Below, in pieces: positions 1-7,076 of a stretch of DNA of 7,209 bases. The translations under genes were made by a program, and so were the position numbers. This stretch comes from Fervidobacterium sp. (GTDB lineage Bacteria; Thermotogota; Thermotogae; Thermotogales; Fervidobacteriaceae), in contig DPIB01000040.1 in NCBI GenBank assembly GCA_003522805.1, forward strand, positions 1-7,209, given 5' to 3'. The notes beneath the pieces were generated by a model that had not been told where the DNA came from, made no database searches, and saw only the letters and a program-made list of their open reading frames with translations. Position 1 is the stretch's first letter, and each line of letters starts with the position of its first letter.

Positions 1-2376
1 TCTGAACCCAATAACGAAAGCAAGAAAACTTTCGTTGTAAGGGCTCATGGACTACCACCGAAGAGAATAGAGAAATTGAGCTCCAAATATAAGATACTGG
101 ACCTAACATGCCCGATCGTGAAGAATGTCTTCAGACTGGTTGAAAAATTATCAGATAAAGGATGGCAAATTGTCGCTTTTGGAAAGAACGATCATGCAGA
201 GATGTTGGCTTTAAGTGGACATGTACCAAATGCGATAATAACCACAATCCCAGTACGTGTAGAAAGTGAAAAAATAGCGATCGTTAGTCAAACAACAAGT
301 TTTACCGAAGATTTTGAGAATTTTGTTAAACAGATGAGATACCTTAATCGTGAGTCAGAAATTCAGGTGTACAATACAATATGCAGTATAACAGTCGATA
401 GAGAAAAGGCAACTAGATACATGGCAGAAAATTGTGATGTCTTGCTAATCGTAGGTGGGAAGAATAGTTCAAACACTCGGAAGCTCTTCGAAATTGGTAA
501 TCAGTTGCGCCATGCAATCTTTGTGGAAGATATAAATGAATTCAAAGAAATTGAAAAGAATAAATTCACAGTGCTTCTCAAGAAACACGAGGAAAAGTTG
601 ATAAACATAGGTATAGTAAGTGGTACTTCAACACCTGTAGAAGATGCGAGAAACATTGTAAGCTATATCTCTGAAAAATACGGTGGGAGGGAACTTTCTA
701 TGGAGGAATTCAAAAACATCAACGATGTCAACGGAACAACAAACGAAACAGACAACTCGTCCTTTGAAGAGCTTTTGAACGAGTTTAGTAACATGGATGA
801 GATTGGTAGAGGAAGGATAGTCGACGGTGTTATCACGGAGATTACACCAACGGGACTGAACGTTGATCTTGGATGGAAAGGAATGGGAATAGTTCCTCTT
901 GAAGAACTTTTCAAAGATATTTCCGAATATTCATTGGGTGAGAAGATTAAAGTGAGGATAGAAAAACTTAACGAGGACGAAGGTACAGTACTACTTTCTG
1001 AGAAAAAGCCGATGGAAAGAATAGTTAAGGAAGAGATCAAAAAGGCTTACGAGGAAGGAAGAACCGTTTGGGGAAAGATAGTTGAACGCAAAAAGGGCGG
1101 TTACAGAGTAGTTATTTCCAATCTAGTAGAAGCATTCTTACCTGGAAGCGAATCAAATTTGAAAGAAAATGAGGAAATTCCGGATGAGAAACTTGATTTT
1201 GCGATTATTTCATTTGAGCAAAGAGGAAGAAATACAAATGTAGTCGTGTCAAGAAAAAGGGTATTTCAGAAAATGCTGAATGAGTTTTTTGAAAATAGAA
1301 AGGTTGGAGATGTAGTAGAAGGCATCGTCGAATCAATAGATGATAAAGGTGCTTTCGTAAGAATATCCGGATTCATAACTGGCTATGTTCCAAATAGTGA
1401 GGTCTCCTACAACAGTTCGGCAACTGCAAGGAATATGCTCTCAATCGGTAAAACTATGAAATTCGTAATAAGAGATATTGACTCAACTAAGAGGCGAGTA
1501 TTACTAAGCGTCAAAGCGCTGTTACCGGATCCTTGGGAATCTGCAACTCAGAAATTCAATGCTGGTCAGAATGTTACAGGTATAGTAACTTCTATAAAAC
1601 CATTCGGATTTTTCGCAAAAATAGATGATGGTATAGAAGGATTGGTACCAATTTCAGAGATATTCTGGGGAAAGCCTGGTAAAATCGAGGAGGTTGTGTC
1701 TATAGGTGATCCGGTCAGATTAGAAATAGTGGAAATAGTTCCTGAGAAAAAAAGAATGGTACTGAGCTATAAGAACGTAATTGGTGATCCATGGGAGAAG
1801 ATAGACGAAAAATTTCCAGAGGGCAGTATAGTTGAAGGGAAAATAATAAAAGCACTTCCGAATGGAGTCATATTGGAACTTGAACCAAACGTCACCGCAT
1901 TTTGTAACATTTCTGAAATTTCGTGGAATTTCGTGGATAGTACAGACAGCGTTGTAAAAGAAGGAGATAAAGTAAAAGTAAAGATCTTAGACGTTGATAA
2001 GGATAATAAAAAGATAAGAGTTAGTATAAGAAAGGCCCTGCCAAATCCTTGGGAGACCTTTGCTAAGAATCATAAAGAAGGAGACAATGTAACAGCAAAA
2101 ATAATAAAGATCGTAAACAAAGGATACATAGGACTTTGCGAACACGTTGAAGTGTACATACCGAAAACACAAGTTTACGATAACTTAAGTATAGGTAGTG
2201 AAATCAGTGGTAAAATAATGAAGATCGAACAACAAAAAGAGATATACAAGATAATAGTCAGCCCAAAAATTTATGAAAACGAAAAAGCTGTCATTGAAGC
2301 TGAAAAAGAAGGTATACCTTCTCAGATAAGTTTGGAGGAGAAGTTGGAGGATGGAAGAGATTCTAACGAAGAATAA
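1..2376 (+). CDS. ispH-rpsA: Bifunctional 4-hydroxy-3-methylbut-2-enyl diphosphate reductase / 30S ribosomal protein S1 (5'-truncated by window edge)
   Basis: The frame is open from base 1, so the true start lies upstream; 791 residues are visible and about 58 N-terminal IspH residues are missing by comparison with E. coli IspH as recalled. IspH (window residues about 1-227) makes IPP and DMAPP from HMBPP, the last step of the MEP pathway, using a 4Fe-4S cluster. Visible family residues are His16 (RAHG), cluster cysteines Cys37 (LTCP) and Cys128 (TICS), His65 and catalytic Glu67 (DHAE), Thr in SQTT, the NSSN motif (155-158) and GTSTP. The first cluster cysteine is off-window. A polar Asn/Thr/Glu linker follows, then six S1 OB-fold RNA-binding repeats at about 269-336, 351-421, 434-505, 521-591, 606-680 and 692-757. 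Repeats 3, 4 and 5 each end in a D/N-PWE linker typical of S1; repeat 6 is the most diverged. The S1 part would bind mRNA at the 30S subunit. This fusion is known in Thermotogae and Clostridia. The gene overlaps der by 26 bp. Confidence 0.95.
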   Translation, partial: SEPNNESKKTFVVRAHGLPPKRIEKLSSKYKILDLTCPIVKNVFRLVEKLSDKGWQIVAFGKNDHAEMLALSGHVPNAIITTIPVRVESEKIAIVSQTTSFTEDFENFVKQMRYLNRESEIQVYNTICSITVDREKATRYMAENCDVLLIVGGKNSSNTRKLFEIGNQLRHAIFVEDINEFKEIEKNKFTVLLKKHEEKLINIGIVSGTSTPVEDARNIVSYISEKYGGRELSMEEFKNINDVNGTTNETDNSSFEELLNEFSNMDEIGRGRIVDGVITEITPTGLNVDLGWKGMGIVPLEELFKDISEYSLGEKIKVRIEKLNEDEGTVLLSEKKPMERIVKEEIKKAYEEGRTVWGKIVERKKGGYRVVISNLVEAFLPGSESNLKENEEIPDEKLDFAIISFEQRGRNTNVVVSRKRVFQKMLNEFFENRKVGDVVEGIVESIDDKGAFVRISGFITGYVPNSEVSYNSSATARNMLSIGKTMKFVIRDIDSTKRRVLLSVKALLPDPWESATQKFNAGQNVTGIVTSIKPFGFFAKIDDGIEGLVPISEIFWGKPGKIEEVVSIGDPVRLEIVEIVPEKKRMVLSYKNVIGDPWEKIDEKFPEGSIVEGKIIKALPNGVILELEPNVTAFCNISEISWNFVDSTDSVVKEGDKVKVKILDVDKDNKKIRVSIRKALPNPWETFAKNHKEGDNVTAKIIKIVNKGYIGLCEHVEVYIPKTQVYDNLSIGSEISGKIMKIEQQKEIYKIIVSPKIYENEKAVIEAEKEGIPSQISLEEKLEDGRDSNEE

Positions 2377-3685
2377 AGTGCCAGTCATTCTTTTGGTTGG
2401 CAAGAGTAATGTAGGAAAATCGACTCTCTTCAACAAGCTAATTGGGAAAAGGAAGTCGATAGTTACAGACGAAAGTGGTACAACAAGGGACGCGGTCGTA
2501 GACCGCGTTGTTTGGTATGGTAAACAATTTCAGTTGGTCGATACTTGCGGTATATTCGAAGGTAAGGAAGACGAAATTTATGAAAAAGGTAAAGAAATAA
2601 CAATGAAGGCACTTGAAGAAGCTGATTTGGTGTTGTTTCTAGTCGATGGTAGGAATGGAATAGCCTCCGAAGATTATACAATCGCGGAATTACTTAGAAA
2701 GTCTGAAGCTGATGTTTTACTCATTTCAAACAAGGTTGAAAATGAGAAATTGTACCAAATGATATATCCAGAACTTTTCTCGCTAGGTTTTGGTGAACCA
2801 TTTCCAATTTCTGCAGAGCACAGTAAGAATTTGGACGAATTGGTCGAAAATATAATCGAGAGGCTTGAAACGAAAGGATATGATTTAACAACTCTGTCTG
2901 AAGAGAGTAAAAATACGACAAGAGTTGCCATCGTAGGTAAACCAAACGTAGGTAAATCATCCATATTCAACATGATCATCGATGAAGAGCGCACATTGGT
3001 TACTCCTATAGCCGGTACGACTCGAGATATCATCGACGAGTTTATTGAAATAGATGGCAAAAGTTATCTTTTTGTTGATACTGCTGGTTTAAGAAGAAAG
3101 AGTAAGATAGATGTCTTTATAGAGAGGATAAGCACGCTTAGAACTATAGAATCTATAGAGCGTTCAGATGTTGTAGTGCTCGTCATAGATGCTACCGAAG
3201 GCGTTACTAGGCAAGATCAACGTATAGCTGGACTTGCCGAGAGGAAGGGTAAGGGAACTGTTATTGCCCTGAACAAATGGGATCTGATAAAAAATTCTGA
3301 AAAGAAGGTCAAAGAGTTTCTTGGAGAAATTCACGAAAAGCTGTATTTTATTGATTACAGTCCAATAGTTTTCACAAGTGCTATCAACAAGATCGGATAC
3401 AGAGAATTGCTCAAAGCTATAGACGCATCTTATGAATCTCTGCACAGGAAGGTTCCTACAAGTGCGATAAACTCTATGTTACAACGCCTGATCATAAAAC
3501 CACCGCATGGACTAAAGCTTTACTATGGATTACAAGTAGATATAAGACCTCCCATATTTTTGTTCTTTGTCAACAAATCTGATGTACCAGAGAGTTTCCA
3601 AAGCGCAATAAGGAGAAGTATCAGGGAAAACATAGATCCATTTACAGGTGCACCGATATTTTTGAAATTCAAAGAGAAAGATTGA
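2351..3685 (+). CDS. der: Ribosome-assembly GTPase Der (EngA), double GTPase
   Basis: This 444-residue protein has the normal Der length and layout: two Era-like GTPase domains in tandem and a C-terminal KH-like domain (about 355-444). Der binds the 50S subunit and is needed for its late assembly. Domain 1 has the P-loop GKSNVGKS (17-24), DTCG (64-67) and NKVE (127-130). Domain 2 has GKPNVGKS (196-203), DTAG (243-246) and NKWD (308-311). The Pro-to-Ser change in the first P-loop and the Glu in the first NKxD motif are mild departures; NKxE also occurs in T. maritima Der as I recall it. ATG 2351 lies inside the end of ispH-rpsA, with GGAGG at 2334-2338 (12-base spacing) and a second GGAGG directly abutting it. 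GTG 2378, just after the upstream stop, is an alternative start giving a protein that begins PVILLVGKS, closer to usual Der N-termini. The overlap implies an operon and probable translational coupling. Confidence 0.96.
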   Translation: MEEILTKNKVPVILLVGKSNVGKSTLFNKLIGKRKSIVTDESGTTRDAVVDRVVWYGKQFQLVDTCGIFEGKEDEIYEKGKEITMKALEEADLVLFLVDGRNGIASEDYTIAELLRKSEADVLLISNKVENEKLYQMIYPELFSLGFGEPFPISAEHSKNLDELVENIIERLETKGYDLTTLSEESKNTTRVAIVGKPNVGKSSIFNMIIDEERTLVTPIAGTTRDIIDEFIEIDGKSYLFVDTAGLRRKSKIDVFIERISTLRTIESIERSDVVVLVIDATEGVTRQDQRIAGLAERKGKGTVIALNKWDLIKNSEKKVKEFLGEIHEKLYFIDYSPIVFTSAINKIGYRELLKAIDASYESLHRKVPTSAINSMLQRLIIKPPHGLKLYYGLQVDIRPPIFLFFVNKSDVPESFQSAIRRSIRENIDPFTGAPIFLKFKEKD

Positions 3686-3704
3686 TTTCGCTAGGAATTC
3701 CCTT

Positions 3705-3736
3705 GAGCTCTCCACCTTGTAGAAGTTGGAGTTCTC
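3705..3736 (+). other. Imperfect hairpin just downstream of der
   Basis: The arms 3705-3718 and 3723-3736 pair as GAG/CTC, then CTCCA/TGGAG, then CTT/AAG around a GTAG loop, with two mismatched positions and one further mismatch between blocks. It begins about 20 bases after the der stop. No T-run follows directly, so it is not a convincing intrinsic terminator. It could be an mRNA 3'-end stabiliser, an attenuating structure or chance. It also contains the GGAG that would serve GTG 3738. Confidence 0.35.
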
Positions 3737-3737
3737 C

Positions 3738-3878
3738 GTGCCCGATTTTGATGAAGAAATAATTCAGTACGAAAGAGATATTGTTTTAAAAACAGGGCTT
3801 TTTGGAAGTGGTTGTTGACTGAATTACGCCAATCCTGAAAGGCTCAAACTACTGAGAAAAGGGAATGATAAATTATGA
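3738..3878 (+). pseudogene. Possible decayed small gene: protein-like frame interrupted by one in-frame TGA
   Basis: From GTG 3738 (GGAG at 3728-3731, 6-base spacing) the frame reads 26 plausible residues, beginning VPDFDEEIIQYERD and ending GLFGSGC, and hits TGA at 3816-3818. It then continues for a further 19 protein-like residues, LNYANPERLK through KGNDKL, to TGA at 3876-3878. That last stop overlaps the ATG of the HD-GYP gene as ATGA, the usual arrangement of translationally coupled neighbours. The composition (charged, amphipathic, few rare residues) looks coding, unlike typical AT-rich spacer. I do not recognise the family. It may be the tail of a gene lost by deletion and point mutation, a real 26-residue peptide, or a chance open frame. 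A sequencing error at the TGA is also possible. Confidence 0.35.
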
Positions 3879-5605
3879 GTTCAAGCGTTCCAGAACTGAA
3901 GTCAAAGATTCTCAAAAGGAATTTGGTAATAACACTGATCATAGCCGCAGTAATTGCAGTAGTATTCCTAATATGGCTCAGTTTCTATACTTCTTCAACT
4001 TCAAAAAAAGAAGTAGATATACTGAGCAAATCTTTCGAAAGATTAGCAACCTATGTATCGAATATCTTATTGAGAAATGAGTCGTTGATAGACACATACA
4101 TAAATTCTAACATTTTAATCGCAGAACGCATCCTCTCAAGTGCTGAACCTCAGCTCGCTCTAGAAGAGATAGAGCAGATATACGAGAATAATCTTCAAGA
4201 TCCATTCAAGGATGTGGACTTGTTGATTGTAGACCTTTCAGGAAAGATAAAATATGCCACAGGAGCTTATAGTGCACCTACCTACGATAACCTCCACTTT
4301 TCGCCTGTAGTTCAGGAAAATGCTAACGAAGATTATTACGAAAAATTCTTGTCGTTTATACCAAACACAAGAAGATTAGCGGCTTATATCATGAAGAAGC
4401 ATGGGGACGAATTTCTAGTTTTTGTACTGTATATAGACCCTGGAATGTATCTCGACATCTTCAGCTCTTTTGCTGAAAATAAGACCGGTAATGTAAAGGA
4501 AATTGCGATATACACCGATGCAAAGAATAGGCTTGACACATCACAAAAGTTATACGATGAAGAAATAGCAAAGGGAATAGTTGAACCAAAGATAATAAAG
4601 AAGTTTGCAAGTGTTACATCATACAATAGGTATCCACTTTATAAAGGGAACGGATTATCATCGTACGTATACCTAAAGATCCATCTGAGTTATGGAAATT
4701 ATTTCTACATATTCCTCACTGCAGTAGCTTTCTTCATTCTTACCATGATTATATTCACGTATCTTTCTTCAGATTTTGCGATGAATTCGTTTGTCATTGA
4801 TATAAATAGATTGAATACTGCTGTAAAAGAAATCGGGCATACAGGAATACTGCCACCTCAGGAGAGTTTTGAACTGCAAGAGATGCAGGAATTCTACGAG
4901 ACCTTAGCTGCAATCTTGCAAGAACTGAGCGCGACAATGCAAGAACTCAGAGCAACAAATGAAGAACTAGAAAAGGTATACAACGAAGTATCGAAAAGGA
5001 GTGAAGAATTTAGAGCGCTTTTGATAAATATCTCAGAGCGGTTGTCGATCATCGCAGAAGGTTATGATGAGGAGACTGGCCATCATATTTACAGAGTCAA
5101 GCAAATAAGCAGTTTCATTGCTGAAAAACTTAAGTTAGACGATGAAACAATTGAGTCAATCGAGATGTTCTCGAGCCTCCATGATATTGGTAAGATATTC
5201 GTCCCAAAGGAAATACTTTTAAAACCTGGAAAACTCACACAAGAAGAGTGGGAAATAATGAAGCAACATACAGTACTTTCAAAGCGGATATTGGATGTTC
5301 CAGGCTTTGAGAGAGCTCTTAACATTGCTTTATATCATCACGAAAACTATGATGGATCAGGCTATCCATTTGGATTAAAGGGAAAAGAAATTCCAATAGA
5401 TGCTCAAATCGTAAAACTCATAGATGTCTATGATGCGTTGAGATCAGATAGACCTTATAAAAAAGGTCTTACACATGAAGAATCCGTAAATATAATACTC
5501 AACGGTGACGGAAGAACCTCTCCTGAACATTTTTCAAGAGAACTACTAGAGCTTTTTAGAAAGTATAACAAGGAGATTAGAAGAATTTGGGAAGATATCA
5601 AATAG
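3875..5605 (+). CDS. Membrane-anchored HD-GYP domain protein, probable cyclic di-GMP phosphodiesterase with extracytoplasmic sensor
   Basis: A 576-residue protein expected to hydrolyse cyclic di-GMP in response to an external or membrane signal. It has a short cytoplasmic N-terminus, membrane segment 1 (about 17-38), an extracytoplasmic region (about 40-273, the size of a Cache-type sensor, not recognised by sequence), membrane segment 2 (about 276-298), a HAMP-like or coiled-coil stretch (about 305-390, with Gln/Glu/Leu heptads such as QELSATMQELRATNEELE) and an HD-GYP domain (about 390-576). The metal and signature residues are intact: His403, HDIGK at 436-440, His465, HHE at 488-490, DGSGYP at 493-498, and Asp517 and Asp520 in LIDVYDAL. 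No GGDEF, EAL or receiver domain is present. ATG 3875 is preceded by AAAAGGGA about 10 bases upstream. ATG 3865 is in another frame and sits too close to that site. It lies 189 bp after der and faces the sensor gene on the other strand. The ligand is unknown. Confidence 0.9.
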   Translation: MSSSVPELKSKILKRNLVITLIIAAVIAVVFLIWLSFYTSSTSKKEVDILSKSFERLATYVSNILLRNESLIDTYINSNILIAERILSSAEPQLALEEIEQIYENNLQDPFKDVDLLIVDLSGKIKYATGAYSAPTYDNLHFSPVVQENANEDYYEKFLSFIPNTRRLAAYIMKKHGDEFLVFVLYIDPGMYLDIFSSFAENKTGNVKEIAIYTDAKNRLDTSQKLYDEEIAKGIVEPKIIKKFASVTSYNRYPLYKGNGLSSYVYLKIHLSYGNYFYIFLTAVAFFILTMIIFTYLSSDFAMNSFVIDINRLNTAVKEIGHTGILPPQESFELQEMQEFYETLAAILQELSATMQELRATNEELEKVYNEVSKRSEEFRALLINISERLSIIAEGYDEETGHHIYRVKQISSFIAEKLKLDDETIESIEMFSSLHDIGKIFVPKEILLKPGKLTQEEWEIMKQHTVLSKRILDVPGFERALNIALYHHENYDGSGYPFGLKGKEIPIDAQIVKLIDVYDALRSDRPYKKGLTHEESVNIILNGDGRTSPEHFSRELLELFRKYNKEIRRIWEDIK

Positions 5606-5615
5606 GTATCAAAGT

Positions 5616-5653
5616 GAACTACCCCCACCTATAGAGGGTGGGAGATTTCTTGA
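5616..5653 (+). mobile_element. Possible solo right end of an IS200/IS605-family element
   Basis: The order GAACTAC, C-rich arm, CTATAGAG loop, GGTGGG arm, short AT spacer, TTTCTTGA resembles the conserved subterminal hairpin and TTCTTG tail seen at the right ends of many IS200/IS605 (TnpB-carrying) elements in thermophiles and cyanobacteria, as I remember them. No transposase or TnpB reading frame is present in the window and I see no matching left end, so at most this is a remnant or a small non-autonomous derivative. Recognition is from memory, not from a search. Confidence 0.3.
5621..5650 (+). terminator. GC-rich hairpin between convergent genes, probable terminator of the HD-GYP gene
   Basis: Arms CCCACC (5624-5629) and GGTGGG (5637-5642) form a perfect six-pair stem around a seven-base loop, 18 bases after the HD-GYP stop. 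The following AGATTTCT is only a weak T-tract on the plus strand. On the minus strand the stem is followed by GTAGTTC with no T-run, so it should act mainly on plus-strand transcripts. The same hairpin can be read as a mobile-element end; see the overlapping entry. Confidence 0.55.
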
Positions 5654-5682
5654 TAAATTAGGTTAAAGAACTACTGCTACCG

Positions 5683-7062
5683 CTACTTTTGCTTCTTTAG
5701 CAATTGTCTTTCTTTTTCCAACTCAACGATGCTCTCATAGATCATCTGCTCTGGATCCAAATGAGAATTTGGATTGAATTTGCAGTAACCAATTATGAAC
5801 TGAAGATCTAGATTATGGCTCTTTGCCAATTCATGTACCCTACTGCGAAAGACTTCCAAGAAAATCGAACCATAAGAATAGAAAACAAAAACGTACTTCT
5901 GTTCCTCCAATTTGAATATAAAATCGCCTGGTTTTAGAAAGTTTGACAATATGATTTCCAGAGCAGTTGTTTCTTTCAACACATCTTTATTCAGAATCTC
6001 TAACGTAATAACTGAAAGTGCGTTGTTCTCCCTTTTTGCGAGGTCCATGTATTTTCTTAACAATAAGTTGCCTATCACTGAATTATATATGATATTTTGG
6101 AGCTCCTTAGTAGTTCTTCCATTATCTCCGTTCTCCAACCACTGTTTATCCTCATACCGCTTTGTAGCTGTTTGACCAAATGTTTTTGCAGCTGATTTAT
6201 AATAGGATATTCTGGCTTTCATTACGCCTCTAAAGATAAGCATTCCAGCTACAAAAGCAACCAGGACGCCTAACAAAAACCCGATAGCAAAATTTGAAAA
6301 AATGAATTTGCCTTTCTTAACAACCGAGAAATAAGAATTGAATAATTCTGTTATCTTGCCAGAAGCTTTCATCATTACTATCGTATTGTCTATCTGTTCA
6401 AGCAGGTCTAGATTCTCTCCCCTTTGAGAAGCGAATTTCAAAGCAGTTGGTGAAAACACATATGGGGTTTGACTGGTTCTCGACAAATGTTCACTACTGA
6501 CCATATACGAAAGTCTGCTAACAACACCTGCTATATATTGGCCGCTATCAACAGCTTCTAATACATCGAAGTATGTATCTAGCTCTTCATAGGATACAGC
6601 TATCTCAAAGTTACTGAGCATGTTCTTGAAAGTTTCGTAGTAAATGTCACCTCTGTTGACTGCTATCTTTTTACCAGCTAGCTCCTCTAGACTGTCGATA
6701 TCGATGTTTGATACGAGTACTCCCCAGTTCATAATCACAGACTCTTTATTAAATGAATATATATCTTCTCTCTCTCTTGTATGTGCTACAACCGTCAATA
6801 TATCGAGTTCCCCATCTCTAACCATTTTTAAAAGACTGCTGAACTCTCCATACACGAACTCTATTTTATCAAAGTCGCTGTCAAAGGTCTCCTTCAGAAT
6901 CTCTATAAATATCCCTTTTGGTTGACCATTTTCTGAATAGCATAAAGGATAGTCATCGTAATATCCTACTCTCAAACCAAATCCTAACGTACTTAATGTA
7001 GTAAGCATGATTATAAAAACCAAAAAGAATATTACACGCTTCATCAATTTAGCATTTTTCAC
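5683..7062 (-). CDS. Membrane-anchored family 3 solute-binding sensor with degenerate GGDEF-like domain
   Basis: A 459-residue protein. A signal or anchor segment (about 9-29) precedes a periplasmic-binding-protein domain of the amino-acid family (SBP_bac_3, about 30-247). Its typical blocks are LRVGYYDDYPLCY, QPKGIFIEIL, DGELDILTVVAHTRERED, LEELAGKKIAVNRGD and a closing GKITELFNSYF. A second membrane helix follows (about 254-277). The cytoplasmic part (about 280-459) ends in a region that I align to GGDEF domains: LSVITLEI, then KPGDFIFKL, EEQKY (386-390) in place of GGDEF, and LQFIIGYCKF at the usual SIG strand. Lys377 and Asp380 fall where the RxxD inhibitory site normally is. The catalytic signature is lost, so cyclase activity is not expected; a ligand sensor or cyclic di-GMP effector is inference. 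The GTG 7062 start has AAGGAGG (7076-7070) at 7-base spacing. ATG 7044, six codons in, lacks as good a site. Confidence 0.85.
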   Translation of the reverse strand: MKNAKLMKRVIFFLVFIIMLTTLSTLGFGLRVGYYDDYPLCYSENGQPKGIFIEILKETFDSDFDKIEFVYGEFSSLLKMVRDGELDILTVVAHTREREDIYSFNKESVIMNWGVLVSNIDIDSLEELAGKKIAVNRGDIYYETFKNMLSNFEIAVSYEELDTYFDVLEAVDSGQYIAGVVSRLSYMVSSEHLSRTSQTPYVFSPTALKFASQRGENLDLLEQIDNTIVMMKASGKITELFNSYFSVVKKGKFIFSNFAIGFLLGVLVAFVAGMLIFRGVMKARISYYKSAAKTFGQTATKRYEDKQWLENGDNGRTTKELQNIIYNSVIGNLLLRKYMDLAKRENNALSVITLEILNKDVLKETTALEIILSNFLKPGDFIFKLEEQKYVFVFYSYGSIFLEVFRSRVHELAKSHNLDLQFIIGYCKFNPNSHLDPEQMIYESIVELEKERQLLKKQK

Positions 7063-7069
7063 AGATCTG

Positions 7070-7076
7070 CCTCCTT
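7070..7076 (-). promoter_or_regulatory. Strong Shine-Dalgarno fixing a GTG start
   Basis: On the minus strand AAGGAGG lies 7 bases before GTG 7062. It is the strongest ribosome-binding site in the window and decides for GTG over the internal ATG at 7044, implying efficient translation of the solute-binding sensor. Confidence 0.85.

Noticed and set aside
663..1040. A 125-residue minus-strand frame inside ispH-rpsA, and similar antisense frames inside der and the HD-GYP gene.
   Set aside because: They are Ser/Leu-rich shadows of well-supported genes, with no ribosome-binding site or family resemblance.
3816..3860. TGA 3816-3818 as a selenocysteine codon.
   Set aside because: The downstream sequence can form only a three-pair GCC/GGC stem, much weaker than a bacterial SECIS element, and the product family is unknown.
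3865..4080. A 71-residue plus-strand frame starting at ATG 3865.
   Set aside because: It overlaps the HD-GYP gene in another frame, its start is two bases from the purine-rich site, and its product has no recognisable features.
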